Shown one piece after another: positions 25,751 to 38,048 of a stretch of DNA of 64,000 nt. Origin of the DNA: Orbilia blumenaviensis (lineage: Eukaryota; Ascomycota; Orbiliomycetes; Orbiliales; Orbiliaceae); contig JAVHNS010000006.1 in assembly GCA_036872755.1 (NCBI GenBank), forward strand, positions 1,860,001-1,924,000. Direction: 5' to 3'. Under the pieces are notes generated by a model that worked only from the letters and a program-made list of their open reading frames with translations, did no database searches and was not told the origin of the DNA. Made by a program: the position numbers and the translations under genes. Each line of letters starts with the position of its first letter. Position 1 is the stretch's first letter.

Positions 25751-27249
25751 CTACAATCCATCCTCGTCACCTGAATCCAACGACCTATACGCCGGTTCGT
25801 TCAGCTTCTTATCACCACCGACCGACTTGTACTGGTACCCTCTCAACCTGCATTACCACCAAATTATTAGTGACTTCCATATAAAAAGACCATATGTTTA
25901 AAAACGGGGTGTATAATCATACCTCGGCCCCAACCCCGTCCCCTCAGGCATCTCGCGCTTATACTTCTTCTCAAACGCACTCCTCCCCTTCTCCCACCAC
26001 CCCTCCTCAATACTCCTCCTCACATCCCCAAAAAACCTCTCCATAACCTTCAAATTATGCAACTGCAACAAAACCCACGCCGTCATCTCCTTCGCCTCCA
26101 AACAATGCCTAATATACGCCTTATGGTGCTTCTTACACGTATAACACTCACACCCCTCCTCCAGAGGCGATAAATCAGTCGCAAACTTAGCATCCCACAT
26201 ATCAGTCGCCAACTCCAGCTTATCTTCATCCCCAACTTCATTAGCTGTAAAATTGAAATGTAAAGCAATCCCAGCATCCGTCATCACCCCCACAAACCCA
26301 ATATTAAACAAATCAACCCCTCTCCCAACCATCTCAAGCACCTGGTGAGGTCCACCCATAACATCAGACTGTAGCTTCGGCAAGCCCGCCAATTCCTCAG
26401 GCACAACATCTACAAACTCCGCACCCGTGAAAACCAACCCAGCTAACTTCTCCACATTATCAACCAAATGAGATAAATAAAACCTCTGCCTGTCCTTTTC
26501 TAACGGTAATATAGGCGCAAAAACTGCTGGTATAGACTTATCACCCTCTTTCTCCCCAGCAGCAGCAACGGGATATACCATCTTTAAAAGCTCATCCAGC
26601 CACATTTCAGTCCTGTTGACCATCTTTTGCACCCTATTTTTACCGGGCGAGACTGTATTTGCGATATCCGCTATCCCAAGCACGATATCCGGTTCTAACC
26701 TTACTACGGCAGAAACATAGTCTTTGATCGGGAGGTCGCGAAAGCCGACGGATGTTAAGATTGAAAGGTTTGCGTCTGAATTCGCTTTGGGACATGTTAT
26801 ACCCGGAGAGCGACGAGGGGAGAGTAGGAGGAACGTTGATGAGGGGAGGGAGATGAAGGAACGGAGGGTGGAGGGGTAGGTGTATAGTGGTGGAATGCGT
26901 TGGGGAGCCTTTTCTATGACTAGGTTGTCAAAATTGATGTTAGAATGAATATATTCCATCTAGAAATTTAAAGCACATTGGCGATGATAGCATATGATGA
27001 TGATTTAGTAGTGAACATACAATCTTCCAATGCCACAAAAACACCTTCAACACCCGTATTCTTCTCAAGGTTATCAGGCGATAAATGCGGTACCACGCCC
27101 CGTGATGTTGGTGCCAGGAAGTTCGGTGTCTGCATTGTAAAGCCCTTCGAGAGATTAAGGACGCCCGTGCGCGCCGTAGCTGCACCGGGCTGGGTCGTAG
27201 TGGCCGCTACATCCGTTACGGCGGTCTTGAGGACGCGGAAGGTGTTCAT
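25751..27249 (-). CDS. QTRT2: queuine tRNA-ribosyltransferase accessory subunit 2
   Basis: Three exons, 27249-27021, 26919-25923 and 25847-25751, total 1323 nt, 440 aa. The last exon supplies a 32-residue tail (LRGYQYKSVGG... ending SLDSGDEDGL) that a simple read-through of exon 2 misses. It is a TGT/TIM-barrel protein of the QTRT2 (QTRTD1) group: a TPNFLAPTSRGVVPHLSPDN N-terminus, IEKAPQRIPP, PKANSDANLSILTSVGFRDL, and a zinc site CECYTC...H (about residues 326-352) in an HNLKVMERFF context. With the catalytic subunit QTRT1 it swaps guanine 34 for queuine in tRNAs with GUN anticodons; the accessory subunit lacks the catalytic aspartates. Queuine must be salvaged by eukaryotes. Location is cytosol or mitochondrial outer face (family knowledge). 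Confidence 0.93.
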
Positions 27250-27741
27250 GGGAGTTTCGTGCGACGGTGGTGTGGTGGGGTGTTTTGGTGTGGTGTTGGA
27301 GGGGTGGGCGGATGGTGGATGAATTTTATATTGGGATTTCGAGACACCAAGATTTAAAAAGATGAGGCTGTGGGAAATTTCAAAAGGTCATTACGGAGTA
27401 CTCAGATATCAGGTAATTAGCTTCCTTTCTGAATCAAGTTCCTGTATCGGCAATCTACTCGTTTTTAAATTCGGATTTTACAGAGTTTTTGGTGTACAAG
27501 CTAGCAACCTATCAATAAAAGTCACGCTGAGAGATACCCTCGTAAGCTTAAGTTCTTCATCAGAAAACTTTTTTTTATTTATTTAGTTTCTATCCAAATG
27601 TCTTCAGCCCATACTAACAAGGCATAAATTGCATCCTTCTGTCCTCTTTCACTTAAATATATAATAAGCTCTAGAAAGAATAAGAAAGAGTAGGTTATAG
27701 TCTACAATTCATCCCGTCGCGGAACCCAAGGCATAGGCAAT
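27250..27741. other. intergenic
   Basis: Between the QTRT2 start and the NDK stop, both on the minus strand, so it holds the QTRT2 promoter and the NDK 3' region. No further gene was seen; a frame at 27362-27586 has no recognisable content. Confidence 0.45.
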
Positions 27742-28716
27742 CTACGGCTTCTCGTAGATCCAGTCGAATTGAGAGGCCTTGTAGGAGACGATCTCAGAGT
27801 CCTGAAACCACAAAGCGATCTCCTTCTCGGCGCTCTCAACGGCGTCAGAGCCGTGGCAGACGTTGCGGCCGACATCCTGTAATTGTAACCGTTAGCACAT
27901 TGCTCGTAGTAGCTGGGATCTTGAGAAGGAGAACGTACGATGGCGTAGTCACCACGGATGGTGCCAGGGGCAGAGGCAAGTGGGTTGGTGGCACCGAGGA
28001 GGACTATAAAAGCTTTTAGCATCCAGCTGAATTTGTGGGGAAACTCGTGCAAAACTTACTGCGGCCGGTCTTGACGACCTCACGTCCCTCCCAGATCATG
28101 GCGCAGATTGGGCCAGAGTTCATGTCTATTACAACATTTAGCAATTGCTCTTAGATTCGCCGTGGGTCGAATTATTTTCTTACACTCAATCAAACTAGAG
28201 ATAAAGAAATTAGCAATTGGGTTCGGGTTGGTTTAAGGAGAGTAGGAACATACCCAGGGAAGAATGGCTTGCCAGCCAAGTCAGCATCTACAATCCATCG
28301 ACACGGTTAGAGACATTTAGCTTGATTAAATCCTATAGAGGAAACATACAGTGCTTCTCGAGGTGCTCCTTTCCGGGAGTAACGAGCTTGATGGCAACAA
28401 GCTTGAATCTACACCCGCCATTAGTACCACATCCGGATTTACTACACGGGAAGCGACATAGTTCACGTACCCACGCTGCTCGAAGCGGGTGATGATAGGA
28501 CCGATCAAGCCACGCTATAGACAGGTAACTGTTAAAAAATCGCGTTCTTCATTCAATTGATCATGGTTTTTCGAATAGTGGGGTTGTGGCTAACCTGGAC
28601 ACCATCTGGCTTGATGGCAATGAAGCTGGACGAAGACAGACTTTTAGTATTTTCCTCATTATACACAATTGGCATAAAGTGGAGTAATAAACTTACGTTC
28701 TCTCGGTGCTGGCCAT
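27742..28716 (-). CDS. ndk1: nucleoside diphosphate kinase
   Basis: Nine coding exons: 28716-28697, 28625-28595, 28514-28471, 28408-28350, 28287-28254, 28194-28184, 28125-28060, 28003-27939, 27876-27742. They total 465 nt, 154 aa, the family's usual length, and all phases close. The protein starts [20 protein letters not shown] and contains [49 protein letters not shown] and the active-site NVCHGSD, with the phosphohistidine at residue 118 as in other NDKs. It ends FDWIYEKP. The enzyme transfers the gamma phosphate from ATP to NDPs through that His, as a hexamer in the cytosol. Exon 6 is only 11 nt (encoding LIE across its borders) and exon 1 is 20 nt. Highly expressed housekeeping gene in most fungi. 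Confidence 0.97.
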
Positions 28717-30777
28717 TTTAAATGATTTATTCTGGTTCGTGAGTACGAAATTTTTAGTCAATTGGAAGTCTGTGGAGAAGAAGAGAGAGAAAAAGAGTCT
28801 GGTGAATGGAGGGGTAAAAGTAAAAGTGGGATGGGAAAGAAAATAGCTCCAGCCAAGTCTGGTCTGGCCGGATGTTAGTTAATCTTAGGTGGGGTTTCTT
28901 TTCCACGTTAAATTTTCTGGTGGAGCTAAAAAAAGCGCAACACATTTCTGGATGCTGGGTTGGTATGCCATGCAGCAGAAAAAATGGATGCAGCTTAGCT
29001 CTGGAGCTTCAATTCAATGCATTGTATCGACGGCCACGGGGTAAAGGAATGGTCAACAACGGGCTGCATGGAGAGAGCTGAGTGATTGGACCAGACAGGC
29101 CTGGACCCATGGGGGAGTACTCCCATCAACTGACAGCTATCACGGGCACCTTTCTGAGCTCGATGGCTTGCATATTGCCCATGCCCAGCATCCAAGTAGG
29201 TTTTCTCACTTCTGTTCCCAAGAGATATCACATCGATCCCCCCCAGTTTTGTAAGTAATTTTTAGGTCATAGATAAAATCCAACCAAACAACAGAGAGAT
29301 CTCCAGTTATAGATTTATATATTGATGCTACTAACACAGCTCAGTCGGATACTGTTGCCCCGTACAGCATTTTACCCCTGCGCTAAGCTAGCAAACTATA
29401 TGGAGTTACCCCATAACTACAGAAGGAAAACGTTGGTCTAACAGCTACTACCTAGGAAAAGCCAGGTACTTAGTTGCCCTGAAGTGGTTTCGGACCGTCT
29501 TCTGGGCAATTAGCAACCTTAACTTCCTTCCCCCAAAAAATAAAAATAAAAAAAAAATAAGAATGCAGGTGGGCGAGAGCTCGAAGAGATCACTGCTGCG
29601 GTTAGTCGTTTTCCTCGTCAGAGAATACCGCATGCGTCAGCTTCCTGGCAACCTCGTCCCTCACGGCCGTTTCTGATTGGCCCGTTGACGTTTCATCTAC
29701 GCCAACGAGATCGATACCAAACTCAGCATGGCTCTTCTTCTCTCCCCTATGCACGGAACGAAAAGATTTTTCTTCTTCGCCGCTGGCTTCTGTTCCAAAA
29801 AAGAAGCTACAGCTGGATGTGTCGTAGAGCCTGCTGCAGCCTTGTAATTACGGAGTGCCGTTCTCAGCGTCCACCGTCGAAAAACGCGTCGATGGATCGC
29901 AATTTCCGGAGAATGCAGAAAATTAAGAAAGGGAAGAAATGGAAGGGAGATGCACCATCATCATCTTCATCAAGGGAAAACATGCAATGAGCAGAATTCG
30001 CTGTCACATTGTGGGGGGGATGGGAAGTTTCCGTTGGAACCTGTTGGGGCCATGTCACGGCCACGGCTTCACGAACGAGACAGGCGGAAAGGGCTGTGCG
30101 ACAAGCGAGTACCCTTGTTATCGTATGGTCCTCCTGCCAATCTCTCCTCGTCTCGCCCCATCGAAGCTGATGGGGTTGACGTCCCGACCATATACGAAGG
30201 TTATATTGGCGGGTTACTTGGAGCCGGGGGGCAGGTTCGCCTGGTAAAATTGGTAGCAGCCATCCCTTTATTGTTCTAACCTGCAGCAAGAGCCTGGCCT
30301 AACCTTAGCCAGCTTCGATGAATGGATGGATGGCTGACGGCGGTACAGTTAAGTTTGCATTGCATGCATGCAAGTTAAAGGTACTAGGTAAAAGGCCTCC
30401 TTTTCTTCGCTCGCTCGCTCTCTGCTCTTCTCTCTCACTCCCTTTTTCTTGATAAAGAAACATCTCGCCAACTGCTCGCCAGCATCATCGAATTGGCTGC
30501 TGCAGTTTTTGACCTCTTCCCCTCCTAAACGCCCATCACGAATTTCCTTTTTGTTCTCAGTACTACATATACTTTACTATTCTTACTTACGCAAGCCTGC
30601 TTCGTCACATCACACGTCCTGCCTTTATAACACACTCGTTCTATTGCCTCTCTCTATATGCGCTAGTTTGCCGTGATTGATTCTTTTGCAAAGAAACAAA
30701 AGACCAAAAAAAGGACTAGTATCCTCATATTTTGAGCGTCTTGTACTATATTCTTGCTATCGTATTAGCTGGCAGCC
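28717..30777. other. 2-kb divergent spacer (NDK and DUF4048 genes)
   Basis: Shared upstream region. T/C-rich tracts at 30395-30470 and 30600-30700 precede the plus-strand gene and look like the pyrimidine-rich promoter or leader typical of fungal genes. Frames at 29864-30289 (minus) and 29939-30279 (plus) overlap each other and have no recognisable domains, so neither was called. Confidence 0.45.
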
Positions 30778-32528
30778 ATGTCGACCGCTACCGCCGACCT
30801 TGTATCTCTGGAAGATACGCCTCTCGCCACGACCCAGAGCCACGAGTCGAACTCGCTTTTGGACGACATTCAACCCGAGCAAAAACCAACAACTCCAGCT
30901 CTCCCAGTGCTGACATCTGAAAAGACTGCACTGCGAGTAAAAACCAACCAGTTCCGAAAATCCGTCGACTTCCATCCTTCGGTTTCTGGTTCAAGCAGTC
31001 CTGTCATGTCCCCTCGCCACGCAAAAAGATCTTCTATGAGTTTTCCCGTCAATGTCACGCCATCATATTACCCTTCAACACACTATAGCCAGCTCCGAAG
31101 CCCGATCCAACACACACCGACTGCTTCCGAGACTGCTGTAATTTCTGATCAGGTTGAGCCTGCAAGCGACCCTCTCGGCTTTTTGACCGTCCTCGCCGGT
31201 CAAGAACGTCGGGTTCTGGAGCTCAAGGAGGAACTCATCCGCGCAGATGCTCAGCTCGAAAAACTCAAGCGAAAATGGGCACTCCACGAGGCTACCCGCA
31301 AGAGATCCGAGTCTGCTACAGTTGAGCAGATTAGGAATCTGGAGCTTGCGGGTGAGACTAAGAATCATGCCCGTAGGAAGTCTATTGGTGCGGTGATGAA
31401 GCCTGGTAGGCGAACAACAACGTTCAATGGTAACACAAAACACCAAAGAACACTGTCATTGCTGTCGCCCAATGGGCAACAGGCACATTCTTTCCCACAG
31501 CCTGCAGATGTTGACGAGCCGTTGAAGCCTTCTATTCCAAGAAGGGCGAATACTGTGAAGGAGACCTCGTCGAATTCCATGCTTTATGAGAGTGGTTATG
31601 AGAAGTCGATCTATGAGCCAAGATCGGGCAAGAGAATTGGCCACCAAGAAGCCCTCATTGCCACTGGCAAGCAAATGGCGGAAGATTTCAAGGAGGGTCT
31701 GTGGACGTTCATTGAGGACCTCCGACAGGCTACTGTCGGCGAGGAAGTGCCTGGATCTGGATCTGGAGTCCAGAAGCCAAAGGAGTCTTCTATTCCGACT
31801 GCTGCTGCTGCTTTGAAGAAGAAGAATAGCAAGGCCAACCTCAAAATCACACCAGTTTCTGCTTCGTCGATTGCAACGAAATCTAAGATCCCAAGAAAGA
31901 CGAAGACAGGACCAAAGGCGACAAAGCTAGTCGATATCGGGGATGATTTCTGGTCGGAAATGGACCCTGATGGTCCATTGAGCTCCAAGAGCAAGGAAGT
32001 CGAAGAAATCGACTACTTCAAGCACCCTGCTCTCCCAATAACCTATAAGAAAGGCCATGTCAAGCCAGAGTCAGTTCGATGGTCCTCTAGCACCATTGTA
32101 TCTGAAATGGGTAGCGAGATCATGTCTCCCGGTGCATATAGCTATAGCTCCCCACGCACCAGCACTAGGTAAGCCTCCAGTGCTTTTTGTTCCTGTTTGG
32201 TTTTGCTCACAGTTTTCAAGAAAGTAAGACTAACAGTCTTCTCAGCTCTCGCTCCCGCTCATCCTCTCCCAATCGCAAATACATCAGCGAGCCATTCCCC
32301 GAGAAAAGCCCAGCAGAGTTGATCCAGTCGCTGGCCGATACGCAACAAGCGACATGGGGCATGATCTCTGCTCCACTCGGAAACCTCAAAAGAACTGCCA
32401 CTGCGGTTTTGACCCAGATCGAGAAGGGGCTTGGACCACCACCCGCCACACATAGCTCCTACTATGATCTCGAGAACGCCAGACATACGGTTAGCGTAGA
32501 TCATAGCAAGGCAAAGAAGCAACATTAA
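30778..32528 (+). CDS. DUF4048-type fungal protein
   Basis: Two exons, 30778-32168 and 32246-32528, joined at phase 2 (donor GTAAGC), 1674 nt, 557 aa. It is Ser/Pro-rich and mostly disordered. The ordered parts are a coiled-coil near residues 135-185 (LGFLTVLAGQERRVLELKEE and the Lys/Arg-rich continuation) and a helix at ~295-325 (KQMAEDFKEGLWTFIEDLRQ). These two segments, and the conserved tail PAELIQSLADTQQATWGMIS at the end, recall the Pezizomycotina-restricted DUF4048 family. No enzymatic motif, signal peptide or membrane segment is visible. Basic SRSRSSSP and RRKS-type stretches could be kinase targets. Molecular function is not known to me. Confidence 0.82.
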
Positions 32529-33105
32529 TTGATACCCGAGATATAACGAAAGAAGTGTACTATATTACGACAACTTAAACCAGTGATTTCGCGCCGACGA
32601 CTCTTTTTTCCGCAACATTTAATTGTTCTTTTGCGACCTGATTTTCTGCAACTACTTCGTTCTGTTTGTCTTCTCTTTTTCTTTCTTTCGAAACTCCAAA
32701 AGCTAATTTGGCGGGCGGTACCATTATACGAAAACCCCATGACGAAACCTCTATTATATTTCTATTTTCCGCAACTTTTTTTTATCTTCTATTTCTCCGG
32801 ATGACAGCATGATGGCAGTCGCTTTTATTTACCGTTCTTTTACCTTATCGCTTATTTCAATTCTCGAAAACCTTTTGAAGATACCACTTTTTATTCAATT
32901 CTTGTGCCTACAGTTGATTTGCAATTTGATTTAGCTTAGATTTGGCTGTATATATAGATTGTAGTCTAGCAAATGCAGATATTTGGACTTCATATAGAAC
33001 TATACTACAAGCCGATAATTAATCATTAGTATCGGCGCCAATCCCAACCCTTTACAATGACCAGAGCGCAAGAGGAACATCAATCGTGAGAATCAAGTAT
33101 GTTAT
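32529..33105. other. intergenic, convergent 3' ends
   Basis: T-rich 3' sequence of the DUF4048 gene and the downstream flank of CFD1. Frames at 32525-32740 and 32583-32804 are low-complexity and were rejected. Confidence 0.45.
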
Positions 33106-34178
33106 TCACCCGTCGCCAGGGTTCGGAATTGTCTTTGCGACCACCTTGCTGGCTATATCCTTAAATATCGGACACAGGGCATTCTTCTGATACTTGTCAA
33201 GCAGGGACTCCTTCTTTCCTTCCTCGTCCTTAGTTTCCCCCTCGATCATCATTACGAATGTCGGGTCAATTGGAACTGCCCCAAAGAAGTCGATTTCGAA
33301 CTGTTGAGCAAGCACCTTTCCTCCACCGGACGAAAAGACATTCGTGCATTCCTAGGTGTCCAACCAATTAGTACCAAAAAATGTGAAGCGTCTACATATG
33401 TGGCTTAGTTGGTAGGATTACATACCGCACAATGCGGACACACGAACCCGCTCATATTCTCGACCACACCAAGGATATCGATCCCTACTTTCTTGCAGAA
33501 GTTTACTTCTTTTCGAACGTCTGCTGTTGCTACTGCCTGTGGTGTTGTGACGATAACTGCGCCGTCTACAATTGTTGCAGACCGCAACTGCTCTGCCAGT
33601 GATATATGTTCGTCCGAGGTTCCTATATATCCCAATCAGCTACCTGTAAAAACATTTCCTTCCCCCCATCGGTGAAGCTGAAGCATACCCGGCGGTGTAT
33701 CCACCAACAAATAATCCATCTCTCCCCAAAGCACATCCGTCAAAAACTGCCTAACCATAGCCGTCTTCTTCGGTCCTCTCCAAACGACCGAGTCCCCTCT
33801 ATCCCTCAACAAGAAACCCAAGCTCATACACCTAATACTCCCACCGCTATTCTTTAGCGTCTCGCCACCGTCTACGGGTACCGGAATCCATCCTCCAGGC
33901 GCAGATAGAACATTTGACGATTCAATACCAAACATGCGAGGGATATTGGGTCCTGTGAGATCGATGTCGAGAACGCCGACAGAGTGCCCGAGGGTGGCGA
34001 GGGATAGTGCCAGCTGAGTTGTCACGGACGACTTGCCGACTCCGCCTTTGCCGGAGAGGATCTAAATTTTTTAGATTTTTTTTACATGATTTAGTCGGGA
34101 TTTCTGTTAGACGCAGGACGGGTGGGTTTATGCAGGACGCACGAGGACGACATGCTTCACTTGGGATAGCGACGTCAT
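33106..34178 (-). CDS. CFD1: cytosolic Fe-S cluster assembly P-loop NTPase
   Basis: Four exons: 34178-34143, 34061-33689, 33622-33426, 33351-33106; 852 nt, 283 aa, all phases closing. The 12-codon first exon plus exon 2 give a deviant Walker A, GKGGVGKS, at residues 16-23. [28 protein letters not shown] and the cluster-binding CPHCAEC near 198-204, followed by TNVFSSGGG, complete the Mrp/NBP35 pattern. The protein lacks the N-terminal four-Cys domain of NBP35, which marks it as the CFD1/NUBP2 partner. CFD1 and NBP35 form a scaffold that builds a bridging [4Fe-4S] cluster for cytosolic and nuclear apoproteins. It is divergent from the glucosidase II gene, with 687 bp between start codons. Confidence 0.95.
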
Positions 34179-34865
34179 AGTTGGGAATTTAAGCTTCTGG
34201 CTTTCCCCTTTAAAGCTCAGCCGTTCGAAATGCGCCTTTGGGATATGAACGACGTATGTGAAAGTATGTGATAATGTGTAACTGGAGGTATGGTGGTTTT
34301 GCGACTACATGATGCGTCTTAGAGCTGCCTGTTTGAATTAAAGATTCCAAAGCGACGATATCGGGCAAACCCACAAGCTGGAGCTTAGCAATCAGAGCTG
34401 AGCTTGACCATCGAATTAATCGATGTCCACCCAATTAAGACCCTGCTTGCCAAGGACCTGCAACCAGCCTAGCTTCGACTTTGCATGTTCGGCAGCTTGC
34501 TCGGGGCCCCCTCGTTACGCCAGCCGGCATAAAAAAAGGCTCCTTTCTAACGTGGGGAAACACGACTTACCGATTGCGTAGAAAGACTGAGACTGGGGTG
34601 CACTGTACTGGAGGATGTCGTGTTGACTTCACGATTAGCTGGCCTCTTAAATCCCCCACACCCACTCGCCCTTTCATAAAACGCCATAACGACATTCCAC
34701 GATATACGAACGGGATAAAACCCACTCTCTGTCGACGGGATTAATCGAATCCTTCGCCAGGTGCACTTTTGGATTTCGCCTCCCAAATAAATATCCGACC
34801 CAATTGACAATCCCCGCCTCTAGCTTTCCTTGGTTGTGCTCAACAACCAACATCTAAAACTCCAC
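34179..34865. promoter_or_regulatory. divergent promoter region of CFD1 and glucosidase II alpha
   Basis: A 687-bp spacer between two opposite start codons. No motif stands out enough to name; a CTCAAC/CAACAACCAAC pyrimidine-poor leader lies just before the plus-strand ATG. Frames inside it are short and unsupported. Confidence 0.4.
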
Positions 34866-37800
34866 ATGCGAGTCTCCGCCCTTTCGCCGTCTAAATCAGT
34901 AGGAGGACTTACGCTCCTTCTGCTTCTTCTCGACTTCATCACCCCCGCCGCAACGGTCAAGCACGAGAATTTTAAGACCTGTTCCCAGTCCGGCTTTTGC
35001 CGACGGAATAGGGCTTTCGCCGACCATGCTCTCGCCCCAGAGTCCAATTGGGTATCGCCCTACGAGATCAAGGAGACTACCGTGGTGCTACAGAATGGGG
35101 TCCTCTCCGCGGAAATCTTGAAAACCGTACCAGGACAGACCGAGAAAGTGGTGTTGCCGCTCACTATCAATTTCCAAAAGAATGGTGCCGTGAGGGTTAC
35201 CATTGACGAGCTTAAGCGCACAAAGAGAGACATTGTTCTACGTGGGGACAGCAAGGCTCGTAAGGAGCGTTATAATGAAGCGGAGCGGTGGGCATTGGTT
35301 CCGAATTGGGATGTCAGGCAGGAGACGGTGGTCTATGACAACCAGAAGGGCCAAATTACTTTGACATTCGGGCCGGACTTGAAGTACAAAGCCATCGTTA
35401 CGGTTTATCCGTTCAATATTAAATTCGAAAGGGATGGAGAGACACATGTGGTGCTTAACGACCGCGGGTTGATGAATGTAGAGCATTGGAGAGCGCAGCC
35501 TGCGGCGCCTGAAGAAGGGAAGGAGAAGAGCCCCGAGGACCTCGATGGCGGGTGGGATGAGACATTTGGTGGAAACACGGATACAAAGCCAAGAGGTCCA
35601 GAAGCTGTGGGAATGGATATCTCGTTCCCAGGTTATGATCATGTTTTCGGTATTCCAAGTCACGCAACTTCGCTTTCGCTCAAGACAACTAGAGGCGGAG
35701 AAGGTGCTTATGAGGAGCCATATAGGCTGTACAACGCGGATGTTTTTGAGTATATCGTTGACAGCCCGATGACATTGTACGGATCCATTCCTTTCATGCA
35801 GGCACATAAGAAGGGATCAAGCGTCGGTGTTCTGTGGTTGAATGCAGCGGAAACATGGGTCGACGTCGTCAAGGAAAAGGAAAAGACCAAAAATACGAAG
35901 ACACACTGGGTCTCTGAATCTGGTCAATTGGATGTCTGGGTTTTCCTAGGGCCAACCCCTCAGACCCTCTACAAGGCTTACGGCGAACTCACTGGTTTCA
36001 CAAAAATGCCACCTAGCTTTGCGATTGCGTATCATCAGTGCAGATGGAACTATGTCTCTGAGGATGACGTCAAGGACGTTGATAAGAAATTCGACAAGCA
36101 CGACATTCCATATGATGTTATCTGGCTGGATATTGAATACACGGACGGCAAACGCTACTTCACTTTCGACCCATTGACTTTCAAGCACCCAGAAAAAATG
36201 ATGAAGAATATCGAAAAGACCGAGCGCAAAGTCGTTCTGATTATCGATCCTCACATCAAGAACATCGAGAACTACCCCGTTGTTGAAGAACTTAAATCGA
36301 AGGATCTCGCTGTCAAGGACAAGTCCGGTGAAATTTATGAGGGTTGGTGCTGGCCTGGTTCCTCTCACTGGATCGATGCCTTCAATCCAGCTGCAATTGA
36401 GTGGTGGAAGTCTCTCTTCCAACTCGACAAGTTCAAGGGAACTGCAAAGAACACCTTCATTTGGAATGATATGAACGAACCCTCTGTCTTCAACGGCCCA
36501 GAAACCACTATGCCAAAGGACAATCTTCACTTCGGAAACTGGGAGCACCGTGACCTTCACAACCTCAACGGTATGACTTTCATGAACGCCACCCACCAAG
36601 CCCTCGAAGCCCGTGATGTTGGTAAAGGCAAGACTCAAAGAAGTTTTGTCCTCACCCGTGCATTCTTTGCCGGTGCCCAACGTCTTGGTGCTATGTGGAC
36701 TGGTGACAACGAAGCCAAATGGGAGCACCTACAGGCCGCATTCCCCATGTTGCTCTCGCAAGGTATTGCCGGTTTCCCATTCTCAGGTGCCGACGTTGGT
36801 GGGTTCTTCGGAAACCCATCAAAGGAACTGTTGACCCGATGGTATCAGTCCGGTATCTGGTATCCATTCTTCCGCGCCCATGCGCATATTGACGCAAAGC
36901 GCCGAGAGCCATATATCGCTGGTGACCCATATACCAGCATCATCCGTGATGCAGTCCGTCTGCGATATGCCTTACTTCCAGCTTGGTATACTGCCTTTCA
37001 CCGTGCCTCCAAAGATGGTATGCCAATCATCAGGCCAAACTTCGTCGTCCATCCAGATGATGAAGATGGTTTCGAGATTGATGACCAGGCTTATATCGGC
37101 GATACTGGTTTGCTTGTTAAGCCAGTCGTTGGCGAAGGTGTTGAAAAGGTTGATATTCATCTTGGTGACGATGAGATCTACTACGATTACTGGAACTATA
37201 AGGTCTATAAGGGCAAGGGAAAGAAGGAGTACAGCGCACCATTAGACAAAATTCCAGTTTTGATGAGGGGAGGCCATATTTTTCCACGAAGAGACAGACA
37301 CAGAAGATCTAGTGGATTGATGAAGCATGACCCATTCACTTTGGTCGTCGTGCTGAATGAAAAGGTAAATCCTTAGCCAAACTTTGTTCACAGACTTAGA
37401 TATAATGATTTCTGACAATTCGCGGCACAGGGTAATGCTATTGGTTTCCTCTACCACGACGACGGCGAAAGCTTCGACTACCAAAAGGGAGCATATATCA
37501 ATCGCCAATTCATCTACAACGGCGCCTTGAAGACGCTCTCATCTAGAGATCTACACAGGGAGCCCGCCTCCGCAGCCGCGTACAAGAAGGCTGCGAAACC
37601 ACTACAGATTGAAAAGATTGTTATTGTGGGCGCAAGCAAATCTCTTGACACCAGCGTGTTGGCAAAGGGCAAATCTAAGGCGAAGGCAGTGCTTGTTGAG
37701 GAAGATGATGGCAAGATTAAGGAGTGGGAGGCCAGCTTAGGTTACACTGCTGCTGCGGATAAGGAGCACGCGGATATCTTGGTTATCAAGAATGCTAAGT

Positions 37801-37877
37801 TAAAGATCTCGAATGATTGGACCGTATACTTAGAGCAGGTAGGTGGCGATGCGGAGAAGCCTAAAGATGAGCTGTAA
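34866..37877 (+). CDS. gls2: glucosidase II alpha subunit (GH31)
   Basis: Two exons, 34866-37364 and 37431-37877, joined at phase 0; 981 aa from the ATG at 34866. That start is preferred because it puts an ER signal peptide (hydrophobic TLLLLLLDFI) at the N-terminus; the frame opens slightly earlier only without ATG. The mature N-terminus has the family's C-x5-C-R-R-N-R element. GH31 signatures include VIWLDIEYTDGKRYFTFD, the nucleophile motif WNDMNEPSVFNGPE (Asp near residue 535), GAMWTGDNEAKWEHLQ with the acid/base region, and PFFRAHAHID. The enzyme trims the two inner glucoses from N-glycans in the ER and so controls calnexin-cycle entry; it works with a separate beta subunit that carries the ER retention signal. 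Orthologues: S. cerevisiae ROT2, S. pombe gls2. Confidence 0.96.
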
Positions 37878-38048
37878 ACTTGTTATAGCATCACCAGGAG
37901 GCGGTTTAGTATATGAGTTAATGTCTATGTAAAAATCAAAAAAGTCACTGTTACCTTACAAATACATCGAGACTACAAATACCCCAGGCTAAAAAGAAGA
38001 GCGCGCCGAAAATAAGCCCGTTTATTGAATTTTACCCGTTAAGCTCGT

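Noticed and set aside
29864..30289. 141-codon minus and two ~105-codon plus frames overlapping one another
   Set aside because: Mutually overlapping, no recognisable domain, and located in the promoter region of two genes.
35946..36728. 260-codon minus-strand frame
   Set aside because: Antisense to the catalytic domain of the glucosidase II gene, with no recognisable content of its own.
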